Origin: Monodelphis domestica
Lineage: Eukaryota > Chordata > Mammalia > Didelphimorphia > Didelphidae
Direction: 5' to 3'
DNA: 64,000 nucleotides
Assembly (NCBI RefSeq): GCF_027887165.1
Contig: NC_077233.1
Span: 185,075,887 to 185,139,886, forward strand
Shown here: positions 1-11,764 of the stretch, in pieces
How positions within the stretch are numbered: the first letter of the stretch is position 1
How the letters are laid out: each line of letters opens with the position of its first letter
The notes under the pieces: generated by a model
What the model was told of the DNA's origin: nothing
The model's input: the letters and a program-made list of their open reading frames with translations, nothing else
The model's database searches: none
Made by a program: the position numbers and the translations under genes

Positions 1-709
1 GGATCTCATAGCCTGGCAGGGGAAAGAAGACTAACACACACGAAACAATAAGAGAACAATACAACACAGTGTCTAATCAAGGACCACATTGTACAGTACA
101 ACTGTTAAGTGCTAGCTGAGGTTTAGGCTTTGAATGGATCTCCCTAAAGACCACAAAAACCTTGCCTGGAAGGCCAGCAAATGAACTGAGAAAAAGACAT
201 TTAGGCAGGTAACAAGTTGAGGTTTATGTTCCAGAAACTGAGGGAAGCCATTACAGAAGAATAGCTAAGCATTTGATTATTGGGGCAGGGATCCTCCTTT
301 GAGTCTGGGGTTCAAATGCAACCTCAAAATATTCATAACTTCAAAGCCCTACACCTCCAAATGAGTTTTACTTTGCTCTCTCCTTGTTCCACATCCCAAG
401 TGCAAGCTCCTAAGCTTGTAAACTCAAGAGGCAGAGTCCACTTCTCTTCTGCCTGGCACAGGAGGAACCAGGTGGGTTTCCTGGAGGCTCTCCAGTCACT
501 GGCATAACATGGCTGGAGGGTCTGAGATGGGTCTCGTCTGAGCATGTCTGAAATGTGAGGCTTTATAAGGGTAAGAGGGGTCAGAATTACCCTTCCAAGA
601 AGTCCTTTTCCAAGAACTTCCTTCTTGTCCTATGTTCTCCCCTCCCCTCCAGGTCCAAGGAACTTATAGGATTACTGGGCTAGAGCCAGAAGGTGCCAAC
701 CTACCTTAG
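1..709. other. unique sequence, nothing recognised
   Basis: No repeat family, RNA gene or convincing exon is visible. Frames of 70-75 codons on both strands around 280-545 overlap each other and look random. Confidence 0.3.
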
Positions 710-720
710 TTCAGATAGCA

Positions 721-1695
721 TTTATTTATTTATTAACATAATAATTCTCAATTTGTTTTTTTCTTTCTTTTTAAATTTTTATTTAATTAGTTAATTTAGA
801 ACTTTACTTGGTTACAAGAATTATATTCTTTTTCTCCCCTCCATCCACCCCTTCCCATAGCCAACACACAATTCCACTGGGTTTTTTTATGTGTGTCCTT
901 GATCAAAACCTATTTCCATATTATTGATATTTGCACTAGGGTGATCATTTAGAGTCTACCTCCTCAATCATATCCCCATCAACCCATGTGATCACACAGT
1001 TGTTTTTCTTCTGTGTTTCTACTCCCACAGTTTTTCCTCTGAATGTGGATAGTGTTCTTTCTCTTAGATCCCTCCAAATTGTTCTGGATCACTGCATTGC
1101 CACTAATGGAGAAGTCCATTACATTTGATTGTGCCACAGCATATCAGTCTCTTTGTATAATGATCTCCTGGCTCTGCTCCTCTCACTCTGCATCAATTCC
1201 TGGAGGTTGTTCTGGTTCCCATGGAATTCCTCCACTTTATTATTCCTTTGAGAACAATAGTATTCCATCACCGACATATACCACAATTTGTTCAGCTATT
1301 CCCCAATGGAAGGTCATCCCCTCATTTTCCAATTTTTTGCCACCACAAAGAGCACAGGTATGAATATTCTTATACAAGTCTTTTTCCTTGTTATCTCTTT
1401 GGGGCACAACCCAGCAATGCTATGGCTGGATCAAAGGGCAGACAGTCTTTTAGCACCTTTTGCATAGTTCCAAATTGCCCTCCAGAATGGTTGGATCAAT
1501 TCACAACCCCACCAGCAATGAATTAATGTTCCTACTTTGCCACATCCCCTCCAGCATTCATTACTTTCCTTTGCTGCCATGTTAGGCAATCTGCTAGGTG
1601 TGAGGTGATACCTCAGAGTTGGTTTGATTTGCATCTCTCTGATTATGAGATTTAGAACACTTCTTCATGTGCTTATTAATAGTTTTTATTTCTTT
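721..1695 (-). mobile_element. 5'-truncated L1 (ORF2 C-terminus plus 3'UTR)
   Basis: On the minus strand the frame at 1431-1634 reads [20 protein letters not shown] and then [20 protein letters not shown], the well-known C-terminal segment of L1 ORF2 (human MQIKTTMRYHLTPVRM, CWRGCGEIGTLLHCWWDCKL). The rest is the marsupial L1 3'UTR, ending in an A/T-rich tail near 721-790. The insertion is flanked by an 11-base target duplication TTCAGATAGCA (710-720 and 1695-1705). Confidence 0.88.
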
Positions 1696-1705
1696 TCAGA
1701 TAGCA

Positions 1706-2040
1706 CTTAGTAACCATTTACTATGTTCTAGGACCTGTTTCAAGTCCTGGGGATATCAAGAAAGGAAAAAATACTGTTCCTGCCTTCAAGAAGCTTATGC
1801 TCTAATGTAGGAGACAACATGAAAATTACTATGAACATACAAGATATATACAATATAAGTAGAAGGTAATTCTAGAAAGGCCCAGTAGTGAGGGACTTCT
1901 GGCTTCAGAACATATTTAAGCTGAATTCTGAAGAAAGCAGATTAGAGGTGAAGAGGGAGAGCATTCCAGGCATAAAACCATAGAGTCCAGAGAGGAAGTG
2001 TCTTGTGAGGAATAACATGGAGGCAAATCCAAGCTCAGCA
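1706..2040. repeat. old LINE/MIR3-like remnant
   Basis: It carries the 'catttactatgttctagg ... ctgggg' and 'gagcattccaggca' words that recur many times in this window (for example 8750, 13260, 14880). It resembles an ancient CR1/L3-like or MIR3-like family, but the exact family is uncertain. Confidence 0.4.
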
Positions 2041-2044
2041 TTTC

Positions 2045-2170
2045 ACAGACAAGGAAACTGAGACCCAGGGCAGATTAAGTCACTTGCCTGAGGTCACCTA
2101 TGTACTAAATGTCATAAGTGGGTTATAATTCTGACCCACTTATAAGCCATGGTTCTTTCCACTGTACCAG
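2045..2170 (-). repeat. MIR-family SINE fragment
   Basis: The reversed MIR core is readable: acagacaaggaaactgaga, then aagtcacttgcctgaggtca, then 'ttctttccactgtacca'. Confidence 0.65.
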
Positions 2171-3365
2171 GAGTCACAGAAGCTCTGAAATTCTTAGGAA
2201 ATCTTTTCTTTACACTAAACTTAAATTTACCTTTTTTGTATCTTTTATTCCTTTGTTCCAAATTGTCCTTTGGTAGGGACATTTCTTGCTAGACCCATCA
2301 AATCATGATCAAAGTACAGCAAACACATCCTAACAATGCCAGGTTGTAGGGCACTGTTTCCAAGGGTTCAGGCCCTGATGCACCCACCTCCCCAGCAGAA
2401 CACATCATGGGTAAGTTATACTGAGAACCAGAACCCTGGGCAAATACCCAACTGCACTCTAGGAAAGTCTTGTCCTGATTTTGGTCTAGTTAGAGGAAAT
2501 TTACTTGTGTATCCCCTCTTTTTTAAAGCTCTTACTTAAATTTTAGATACCTAAAGATTTCCTTTTGAGAATTTTAGGAGAACTGGATTTCTCAGACAGC
2601 TCAGACTTGAATGGGAGAGGAAGAGAACAGGTTTTGCAGAGTTAGACAAAGACCTTCACGTTTCATAACGTCAGTCTGAAAATTACAAAACGTGGGCAAA
2701 AGGCAATGTAGACACTCCTCTCTGCAACAGAAATCTCATTGGAGCATCAAAATTACATTCTGCCAATTAGCATCCACATTTTAAAAACTGGGACTTTATA
2801 GCTTAGCAACAAGAAATCTGGAAGAACTCTGGAATTAATTTAAGGGGAAAAAAACAAGAAGGGAATTGGCAGCAAAGTAATCAGGCTACAAGTCTTTATT
2901 ATTACCTTTACAGCCAAGGCAGGTAATAAATATTTTCAGTATTAATTACAAGGAGAGGGAGGATGAGGGACCTATCTTGTCTCAGAAGCTACAGCTCACT
3001 AACTTTCTCTTTACTTTGGAAAGAGGCCACTTGGTTAGAGATGTGAGCAAAGGCAAGGAGTGGTGCAAGTAGCAAATAAAATGAAGAAAGCACATGCCAA
3101 AACAGCTCCACCAGGTCTTTATGGCTGTAGCCACACTGGTGCTACAGGAGGCACTAGGAAAACTTGGGGACTTTCAAGAGTAATCTGAAAGTTACTTCTT
3201 ATAAATAATCCATATTTCAATGGACTAAGCATATAACATTAGACTCCCTATTTTTGGGACCCCTTTAGTATAACATTCCTGTATATGGCCTATCTTTATG
3301 AAAGCTGAAAATCATCCCCTACAGAGGCCTCTTCTTAGACATTTTAAAGTGGTATGGCAACAGAA
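2171..3365. other. unique sequence, nothing recognised
   Basis: No family-level similarity and no exon-like frame beyond a random 67-codon one. Confidence 0.3.
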
Positions 3366-3622
3366 GATCAGCTAGTTGGTACAATGAATAGAATACTGGG
3401 CCTGGAGTCAGGAAGACCCGAGTTCAAATCTAGACTCGGACACTTACTAGCTGTATGACCCTGGGCAAGTCACTTAACTATGTTTGCCTCAGTTTCCCCA
3501 TCCATACAATGAGCTCTAGAAGTAAATGGTAAACCACTCCAGTATCTTTGCCAAGAAAACCCCAAATGAGATTACAAAAAGTTGGTCGTGACTAAAACAA
3601 TTGAGTCACAACAACATGACAA
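3366..3622 (+). repeat. MAR1-type SINE
   Basis: Full-length pattern: tRNA-like head (AGCTAGTTGGTACAATGAAT), core 'ctgggcaagtcacttaacta', and the 3' end 'ccaagaaaaccccaaatg ... gtcgtgac', which resembles the 3' end of BovB/RTE LINEs. A CA/CG-rich dinucleotide tract follows at 3716-3743. Confidence 0.8.
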
Positions 3623-4029
3623 AAGAGATAACATAGTCAGAAACTTGAGCCAGACCCCAGGGCCACTGATATGAGAGTACTGTTAGGTTTCTAGATTGGG
3701 ATGTCATTTTACTTATGCGCGTGCGTGCACACACACACACACATCCATGAACACCATATAATAATTGGGCTAAATGATGGAGGAGACCACTTACATGCAC
3801 ATTTTTAAAAGGCATGCCTGAAGGTGAGGAATTATAGGGTATGTATTATTTCATGCAACATTAGGTATGGATGAGGTGTGTGTTGGTTTTAATGGTTTTT
3901 TTTTCCTTCTTTTAAATTCTCTGTTATAAGGGATAACTCTTTGGGAGAGAAAGAAATATATTATAAAAATAAAGGTGATATGAAATTAAAAAAAAGAAAT
4001 AAAATGTTTTTTTTAAATAAAGGTATCCT

Positions 4030-4232
4030 GGGGGCAGCTGGGTAGCTCAGTGGATTGAGAGCCAGGCCTAGAGACAGGAGGTCGTAGGTTCAAATCTGGC
4101 CTCAGACACTTCCTAGCTGTGTGACCCTGGGCAAGTCACTTGACCCCCCTTGGCTAGCCCTTACCACTCTTCTGCCTTGGAGCCAATACATAGTATTGAC
4201 TCCAAGATGGAAGGTAAGGGTTTAAAATAAAT
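4030..4232 (+). repeat. marsupial tRNA-derived SINE (WSINE1/SINE1 type)
   Basis: Complete copy from GGGGGCAGCTGGGTAGCTCA to GGTAAGGGTTTAAA, flanked by a perfect 15-base target duplication AAATAAAGGTATCCT (4015-4029 and 4233-4247). The intact duplication suggests a comparatively young insertion. Confidence 0.92.
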
Positions 4233-4454
4233 AAATAAAGGTATCCTTGAAAGTATTTAGAACACCAATGCCTTCACAGACATACACACCATGCCTTCCC
4301 CCTTTCCTTTACATAACTCCTAGTTTACTTGGACTAATATTGTAAGTACTGGGTTATTGGACTTAATGAACTAGGGCTAGAAACCCGTAAGAGTCCCAGT
4401 CCAATTCTCCCTTTATCATAAAGGGCTTATTCATATTTTTTTTCAATGTAACTA

Positions 4455-4716
4455 TAAATTCAAGCTTCTGACTCTGCCACTATCTGTATAACTTTGGGTA
4501 GGCTACAATCTTTCTAGGGTCTTGGTTTTTTCATTTGTAAAATAAAAGCATAACGTTACATGATGTCCCTGTGACCCTGGGCAAAGTCCTATTTGCCTCA
4601 GTTTCCTCATCTTTAACATGATCTGGAGAAGTAAATGACCAACTACTTTGCCAAGAAAACCCCAAATGGAATCATGAAGAGTTAGACATGACTGAAAAAC
4701 AACTAATCAACAAAAA
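4455..4716 (+). repeat. MIR fragment followed by a MAR1 SINE 3' fragment
   Basis: 4455-4555 shows the MIR pattern (Cys-box-like 'taactttgggtagg', 'cttggttttttcatttgtaaaat'). 4565-4716 shows the MAR1 3' half ending 'gaagagttagacatgactgaaaaac'. Confidence 0.6.
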
Positions 4717-5589
4717 GATCCCTGTTAGCTCTGATATTCTCAAACTTCCAAGCTCTCTTTCATCTCTAAAATGCTACAAATTCTGCTGTCCCACTTTAAA
4801 ACCAGCATAACCAATTATAATCAATTCCTTTTTCCTACCTACCCCTCCTGAGTTTTTGTTAAGGAATAAGCTTGGTTGGGTGAGTTAGTATATATTACAT
4901 TCTGAGGCTACTGATTCACAAAGAAATTAGAATTCAGAAAGTTCTGTTCAACATAAATTCATCTCTCTTTGATGAATCAGAAGATACTTCAAGATCTTAA
5001 GAGTGTCTCATCATCACAAAAAGTGATTTAAATGCATATGACACAACACAATTGCCTCCCAGGACTTTTTCAGGCAAAGACCTTGAAATGATTAGGTTGA
5101 CTTTCACAAATATCGTCTCCCACTCTCCAAATTCCTCCCTTTCCCCTACACCCAGTCTAATATGATTCAGTTTTCCTTAGTTTGGGGGTACTTTGGCAAA
5201 CTGAGCAACCATTCCAAAGGAGGATCAAATGATGCCACATATCTCAACATCAGGAAACTAGCTATAGATTCAAGGATCGAGTCCTGCTACTCCCATCTCT
5301 GTAATGTGGGTACATCACCATGAACATAAAATATTCATTCAAAAAATATTTACTGAGAACCTACTGTATACAAGGGGTTGTGAACAATTAAAAATTAATA
5401 AAATACAGTCTCTACTCTTGAAGAATTTACCATCTCATGATGTATATGTGTTTATGGGGATGGAGATATCATAACTTTAATACAAGGGTGTATATGATAG
5501 CAATCATAAGAGAAGTAATATTTTGGGGGACTCAAGAAAGAAGAGCTCATTTTTGGCCAGGAAGAACAGGAAAGTCTTCAGAGAAAACT
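4717..5589. other. mostly unique sequence
   Basis: Only a MIR3-like scrap (5335-5450, 'aatatttactgagaacctac') is recognised. No gene is seen. Confidence 0.3.
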
Positions 5590-5737
5590 CCCTTCCTTCC
5601 TTCCTTCCTTCCTTCCTTCCTTCCTTCCTTCCTTCCTTCCATCCTTCCTTCCATCCTTCCTTCCTTCCTTCCTTCCTTCCTTCCTTCCTTCCTTCCTTCC
5701 TTCCTTCCTTCCTTCCTTCCTTCCTTCCTTCCTTCCT
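5590..5737 (+). repeat. (CCTT)n microsatellite
   Basis: About 148 bases of CCTT units with two CCAT interruptions near 5641 and 5653. It abuts the 3' A-tail side of the minus-strand SINE that follows and probably grew from that tail. Confidence 0.95.
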
Positions 5738-5747
5738 CCCTCTGTCT

Positions 5748-5946
5748 CTGGCTCTTTTTTCCCTTACCTTCAGTCTTAGAATCAATACAGTGTATTAGTT
5801 CCAAGGCAGAAGAGCATGAAGGGCTAGGCAATGGGGGGCTAAGCAACTTGCCCAGGGTCCCATGGTTAGGAAGTGTCTGAGGCTAGATCTGAACCCAGGA
5901 CCTCCCATCTCCAGACATGGCTCTCAATCTACTAACTCCCTTTCAG
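5748..5946 (-). repeat. marsupial tRNA-derived SINE
   Basis: The reverse-complement SINE pattern is clear: ccttaccttcagtcttagaa at the 3' end, 'cttgcccagggtcc' in the middle, 'ctctcaatctactaactccc' at the head. Confidence 0.85.
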
Positions 5947-5954
5947 GGAAGTTT

Positions 5955-6195
5955 CAGAGGAAGCTAGGTGCCATAGCGGATTGAGTGTTAGAGTTGGAGT
6001 CAAGAACACCTGTTCAAATCCTGTTTCATTTACTAGCTGTGTGCCTCTGAGCAAATCATTTTACATCTCAGTTTGTTTCCTCATCTGTAAAATGGGAATA
6101 ATAATTGTACTTCTTTCACAGGGTCATTGTGGGGCATAAATAAGATGTTACTAAAGCAGGAAATTCTGCATAAAAGTTTTATGGCACTGTGCATA
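5955..6195 (+). repeat. MIR/THER1-type SINE
   Basis: tRNA-like head (GAAGCTAGGTGCCATAGCGG), 'ctagctgtgtgcctctgagc', 'tcctcatctgtaaaatggga' and the 'cagggtcattgtggggcat' tail typical of the THER1/MIR core family. Confidence 0.7.
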
Positions 6196-6227
6196 TATAA
6201 GGTCCTTTTTAAACCTTAATTTGTTAT

Positions 6228-6450
6228 ATAGCCAGTCATATTTCAGCTTTATCCAATTCTTGGTGACCTCATTTGGGGTTTTCCTGGCAAAAATACTGGA
6301 GTGGTTGTCCATTTCCTTCTGAAACTCATTTTACAGATAGGGATTTGTTAAAGGTTAAGTGACTTGCCTAGTATCACACAGCTACAAAGTGTTTAAGACC
6401 TGATTTGTATTCAGGTCTTCCTGACTCAAAGAACTCCTCCACCTTATACA
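6228..6450 (-). repeat. MAR1-type SINE
   Basis: Reversed MAR1: 'cctcatttggggttttcctg', 'tactggagtggttgtccatt', 'aagtgacttgcctagtatca'. A short (ATT)n tract follows at 6481-6510. Confidence 0.75.
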
Positions 6451-6479
6451 CTTTAAAGCACTAAATAAATGCTAGATAG

Positions 6480-6510
<31 letters not shown>

Positions 6511-6560
6511 GAGATGATAGCATTTGAGCTTTGAAGTATAGGTAATACTTAATTTTAATT

Positions 6561-6771
6561 AGATTTTATTTATTTTAATTTTTTTAAACCCTTACCTTCC
6601 ATCTTAGAATCAATACTATATATTGGTTCCAAGGCAGAAGAGCAGTAAGGGCTAGGCAGTGGGGTTAAGTGACTTGCCCAGGGTCACACAGCTAGGAAGT
6701 GTCTGAGTTCAGATTTGAACCCAGGACCTCCCATCTCTGGGCCTAGCTCTGAACCACCCAGCTTCCCCTTC
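6561..6771 (-). repeat. marsupial tRNA-derived SINE
   Basis: Complete reversed copy flanked by an imperfect target duplication of about 18 bases, GGTAATACTTAATTTTAAT (6541-6559) and GGTAATACTGTAATTTTAAT (6772-6791). Confidence 0.88.
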
Positions 6772-7057
6772 GGTAATACTGTAATTTTAATAAAGAGACT
6801 AAGGAAGGAAAAGGCAGAGTACTCCAGGCAGGGGTAACAAGTAGCATGAGCAAAGATGAGGAAGCACAAAACACAGGGTATGTTTGGGAAACACTGCAGA
6901 ATCCTACTGAGCTAAAGTACAGGCCTTCTTATCATTCTCGTACTTGGTTATCTCATTCCCCCTTCTACACTTTTGTGGTAGTGTCTCCCATGATTGGACT
7001 TCCCTCTGCCCCTTGGAATCCCTAGTCTCATTCAACACTCATTTGTCCTTTCATTTT

Positions 7058-7185
7058 CCAGCTCACTTTCCAGATAAGCAAACTGAGGCAAACAGGGTTA
7101 AATGACTTGCTCAGGGTCACACAGCTAGTGTCAGAGGCTGTATTTTAATTCAGACCTTTCCAATTCCAGGCTGGGCATCACTCTG
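7058..7185 (-). repeat. MIR-family fragment
   Basis: Reversed core 'agcaaactgaggcaaacagg' and 'gcTcagggtcacacagctag'. Confidence 0.6.
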
Positions 7186-7410
7186 CTCAAATGTTACCTT
7201 CTAAAGGAAGGCTTTCTTGTGTCCCTCAACTGCAAGCATCCTTTTCTCCCTCGAGTAACATTGTATTTATCCTGTAACTTTGTAAACACCTGTATATGTT
7301 CATGTTGTCTCCTCCAATAGATAAAATCTTTGTATCCCCAGAGCCTGCTATAATATATATGTATAATAATAGCAGCACATAGCCACTGCTTAATAAATGC
7401 ATATTCTAAC
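7186..7410 (+). mobile_element. L2 LINE 3' end
   Basis: It follows the mammalian L2 3' consensus in order: 'aaatgttaccttctaaagga', 'tatttatcctgtaactttgt', 'tgtatccccagagcctg' and the terminal 'cttaataaatgc'. Confidence 0.75.
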
Positions 7411-7724
7411 TGACTGATTGATGACTAGGGGAATGGGGCGAAAGAAGTCTGGACCAGTATGCATGTTCCTCAAGAAGTGCCTTACCTGACAGGCTAGAGT
7501 GCTAGAAAAATTAATTCTGCTTATTAAAATCCTGGATAAGTAGAATTGGGGTGTATATGCAGTCGACTTCCATTTAAACTAAGTAACCCAGGGCCATGGA
7601 TCTGAGGAAACAAAACTCGTCACAACAAAAGAGTCAGATGTCCCGACATGAATACATCCTTTCACCAAGATGACAGGGAGTTATGGAGCCAGCTGAACTC
7701 TGTGCCTTCCCAAGTAACCCTTTA
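7411..7724. other. unique sequence
   Basis: Nothing recognised. Confidence 0.25.
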
Positions 7725-8025
7725 ATGCAGTCGTGTCAAACTCAAGTAGAAATGAGGGCCATAAACCATCCACAGGGGTCCTGAGGAGCCACATATTTTA
7801 AAATAAATATCTGTGTTCTTTTATATTATTGAGATATATTATTACATCACTATATTATTATAACTAATAATATATATCAATATAGCATTATTATATTATT
7901 ACATATTTTCTTATAAATTGTTATTTATAGGTATTATTTATTTTGTTAAATATTCCCCAATTACCTTTTAATCTGGTTTGGGATACTCTTGGGAGTATGT
8001 TGTAGGCCACATGTTTGATAGCTAC
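7725..8025. mobile_element. hAT-like nonautonomous DNA transposon
   Basis: The left end 'gcagtcgtgtcaaactcaag' and right end 'ggccacatgtttgatagc' look like degenerate hAT (Charlie-type) inverted termini of the 'gtgtcaaact' group, with an AT-rich middle. The element at 12435 belongs to the same group. Confidence 0.45.
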
Positions 8026-8031
8026 CTTCTT

Positions 8032-8234
8032 TTTCTTTTTTAAACCCTTAGCTTCCATCTTAGAATCAATACTCAGTATTAGTTCTAAGTCAAAAGAGCC
8101 ATAAGGGCTAGGCAATGGTGGTTAAGAGACTTGCCCAGGGTCACCCAGCTGGGAAGTGTCTGGGAACCCAGGACCTCCCGTCTCTAAGTTTGGTTCTGGT
8201 TCTCAATCCACTGAGCTACCCAACTGTCCCCAAC
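8032..8234 (-). repeat. marsupial tRNA-derived SINE
   Basis: Reversed copy (taaacccttagcttccatct ... gagctacccaactgtcccc). Short repeats CTACCTTCT on both sides (about 8022-8031 and 8235-8245) look like its target duplication, at the edge of the hAT-like element. Confidence 0.82.
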
Positions 8235-8244
8235 ATCTACCTTC

Positions 8245-8690
8245 TAATGGAAAAAGCACAGGAGCGGAAACTCAGAAACTGATTTCTGGTTAAGTTCTGA
8301 CATCAGACAGATCCCATAACATTGTCTGGTCTCAATCCTCATCTATAAAATCAGGAGGCTTGGATCAGATGGTCCCTAGGCTTCTCCCAATTCTCAATTC
8401 ATGAGACTAATACCATAACCTCAGCAAGTAATTTAAATGCTATTCCTCTCTCTACCTATCCCCATTAAAGGGGAAGAGGGAAGGGGAAGATGGGGAGAAT
8501 AATATTCATGAATAGAATGAACATTGGCTCTGGGAATCAGAAGACCAGGGTTCAAATCCTGACTCAATTACTACCTAAGGGCCATGAGCAAGTCATTTAT
8601 ACTCTAACCTCAGTTTCTTTATATATAAAAGGAAGGCACTGGACTAGAGGATCTCTCAAGTGTTTTTCAACTTTAAAATTTTTTGACCAT
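8245..8690 (+). repeat. two MIR-family fragments
   Basis: 8245-8395 ('gagcggaaactcagaaactg ... cttggatcagatggtcccta') and 8510-8690 ('caaatcctgactcaattact ... tttctttatatataaaagga') both follow the MIR order. Confidence 0.55.
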
Positions 8691-8744
8691 AGAATACTTG
8701 GACTGCCTACCTTAAAGCGCTACCGTGAAGTTCAATTAACATAA

Positions 8745-9400
8745 TTCAATTCAACAATATTAAATTCTTCCATGTGCAGGATGCTATGCTAGAAGCTATA
8801 GAAGCTATAGAAGGCTATAGAACAACACCTTCCTTGCCCTTCTGAAGCTTACTATCATACTACATAAATATAAGTAAAAGATGATAAAATGAATACTATT
8901 AATTCAACAGAAAAGAATGAGAGGTTTAGAGATCACCTCTATTTGGAGGGATCAGGGAAGGCTTCGTGGATGAAATGGTACCTGAGTTGGTCCTTGAAGG
9001 GCTTCAACAAGCAGAGATGTGAAAGGAGTCCATTTCAAGTCTGTTCATATGTATGCAGCCAGGAGATAGCAGGAGAAGCCTGAGGGGTAGATCATAATCC
9101 ACTTCCACTGGAAAGCAAAATGCTTATTTATATTATATTATATTATATATAGTTAATTATATTAATAATAAGATATTCAGAAAATTAGCTTAGAGGCAGA
9201 TTGTGGAGGACTTTGGAGACCAAGCTAAGGGGTCTATATGTTCTCTGGAAATAGTTTAGGGAGCCAATGAAGGTTTTTGAGCAGGGGTGATTATGCTTTA
9301 GAAATATGATTTTGACAGAAATGTGAAGGATGTCAAAGTACTCTGAAAAATGAAACTGTAGAATAGTGGTGCCATCAAGAAACATTTATCACCAGTCCCT
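8745..9400. repeat. old LINE remnant (CR1/L3-like)
   Basis: It has recurring words such as 'aaggcttcgtggatgaaatg' and 'agggagccaatgaaggtttttgagcagg', shared with 12940-14030. A short AT dinucleotide-rich run interrupts it at 9122-9165. Family assignment is by memory only. Confidence 0.45.
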
Positions 9401-10017
9401 GGAAGCCTCAACTAATGCTCTGGTATCTAGGCTCATTTGACTTACTATCAGAGCTCAGTTTTTTATTAGATGATGAAAGAAAGCAGAGGAGGGAGAAGAG
9501 TGTCTGGTATGTACAAAGGGATGAAAAAAAAAGGACAAATCTCTTAGAACAGTGAATAAAAGGGATTGAGGGGTAAATGTAGTGGGTCAGGCTAGTTTAA
9601 AGCTACCTAAATATCCAGGAGGCAGTTTTTGTAAGTGGAATCCACATACCAGTCCAGCTCAGCTAAGGACATAATCCAAAGGCTATCTGAAAGTAGCAGC
9701 TGCTGCTGTCTCTGCATTTCTAGACTTTGGCAAATCGCCCCCTTTCCAACACCTTGCATGCCTGACTTGAGACTTCTGGACTCTGATAGCTCTCTCTGCT
9801 TTGTAGCTGGCAAAAGCTGCAGAGGCGGAGGGGAAATGACTTGGCCAAACAGGGAGGTGGAGACTTTCTTGGATCTTCATGAAGATTCCTGTCTAAGCTT
9901 GCCCTGGAGTTGTCTGTGGGAAAGAGGTGACCAACTGGGGTACACTGAAAAAGGGGGGAAATGTTTGGGTCTTTCCTTTTCAGCACTGCAGTTAGAATTA
10001 ATTTTCTTCCTCTAAAT
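9401..10017. other. unique sequence
   Basis: Frames up to 126 codons (9635-10015, plus) overlap frames on the other strand and match nothing I know. No exon call. Confidence 0.3.
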
Positions 10018-10250
10018 CAGGAGTTCTTAACCTTTTAAGTATGTTCCATGTAACCCCCTTTAGCAGTTTGGCGATGTCTTTCTCAGAATCAGGTTTTTCT
10101 ACATTCATAATGGAAGGAAATGTTACATTTCAATTACAGGTTAGTAAAAATAAAGATATTTTTTTCCTATCTAAATTCAAGGACCTTCTGAAATGTATCC
10201 ATGGATTCCTTGGGGATGGGGGGAGGGGTAATCTGTGGATCCCAGATTAA
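10018..10250. mobile_element. hAT-like nonautonomous element
   Basis: Starts CAGGAGTTCTTAACCTTTT and ends near 'cccagattaagttttg'. The same family occurs in reading order at 47488-47686 (start CAAGGGTTCTTAG, end AAGGTTAAGCATTCCTG). Confidence 0.5.
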
Positions 10251-11764
10251 GTTTTGTTTGTTTGTTTTTTTCTGAATGAAAGATCTTTGTTGTGCCTAAA
10301 GGAAGGAAAGAGAAAAGTAAGCTAAGGTTTCCAAATGTTTCTGCTTGAATACAGGTGAGGTACACCTGGTCCTGAGATGAGGCAGGGCTATTTCCAGAAT
10401 TACCTTTGTAAAGAGCCTACTTCTGAGTATGATGGTCCAAAGGAATAAATCTTCAAGGCACTTGGAACTGATTCCATCATCTTCACACTGTTTTCAAACC
10501 CAGAGACCCATTCTCTCTCTCACAGGAAGGGAGAATGCAACAAGCAGCCAGTCAGTCTTTTAGAAGAGCTTCTTCTGGAAAATGAGTGCAGTACAACCAT
10601 AAAAGTGACATGTTGGCTAAAAATTCAGTTGTTTTAGAGTGGTTTTCTTCTATTGCTATAGAAGGTTCAGCCAACTACTACTTAAGGTCACCAGGACTAT
10701 ATTTCATTATGGATCCTGCCACAGAACAATAAATGAAGCAATAATTCCAGATAACAAACTCATTTAATCCCATTTTGTGGAACAATTTTAGGTTGTTTAG
10801 ACTTGGGATTAGCATGGCCCTTTATAATCCACTAATTTCTTGCCAAATTTTCACTTAATTCATTTATTTCTTCTTTGAAACTTTTATTTTAAATCAACAT
10901 ATGGGAAGAAATATGCATCCAAGGTTGGTAGAAGTTTGGTTTCTTTCAGTAAATGTAGACATTTCCTATTGTTCAGATCTTACATGTCTGACATTCAGTT
11001 CTCTTAGTTATTGGCTAGTTATTTGCATGAATAGATGCCCCCTTCCCCCACACACACACACACCCCAGCAGCTCAACTCTATAAACTAAAGTAATAACAG
11101 AATTTTTATTCCCAACTTCTCTCTCTAGCAGTTTATAATATAATAGTAGAACTGGGCTTTGCTCAGAAACTTGGCATTAATAGTGTCAGCCTGGGAATAA
11201 ATTTGTTTATATATATTAAAAGAAAAATATGTTTTGCTTATATTTGAGTTCCAGACACACTAAAGAAATAAATATGAGCATTTCACAGTATTCTCCACTC
11301 CCCATCAGTTCTGAGCTATCCCCCCAGCCACACACACACACACACTCACACACACATTTCTGGCATCACTCCTGAAACCTCTGTCTTTGTTTATAAAACC
11401 AAAACCAATGAGATTTTTACAGATTATCTCTTCACAATGTAATCCTGACTCTTTTAGGTGTTTTTACTCAGTCAGATTCAAGTTGAAAAATCACTCATCT
11501 CATTAGGAATTCATTTTCTCCCACCTAAGACACATACACATACACAAAGCCTTTAAAATTGTCTTTATACATAAATTGCATACAATTGCTTATGAATAAC
11601 ACCAGTAATTTGTGTCTCAAAACAACATGATTCTGAGAAAGAACAGAAAGGTCTTTGCTTTTCTGGGTTCTTAGGCAAACAAGCCTACATTTTCATAACT
11701 TTTCAAGTTACATCAAGGAAATTGAATTTTTTAAAAACATACCAAAAAGCCATAGTAGCTTTAG
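10251..11764. other. unique sequence with two short CA tracts
   Basis: No repeats beyond CA runs at 11050-11063 and 11331-11358. No gene is recognised. Confidence 0.3.

Noticed and set aside
1043-1526. Plus-strand frames across the first L1
   Set aside because: They are antisense to a minus-strand L1 ORF2 and 3'UTR; the real protein similarity is on the other strand.
5437-5880. Open frames on both strands of up to 147 codons encoding LPSF or KEGR repeats
   Set aside because: They are translations of the (CCTT)n microsatellite, which has no stops in several frames. Not genes.
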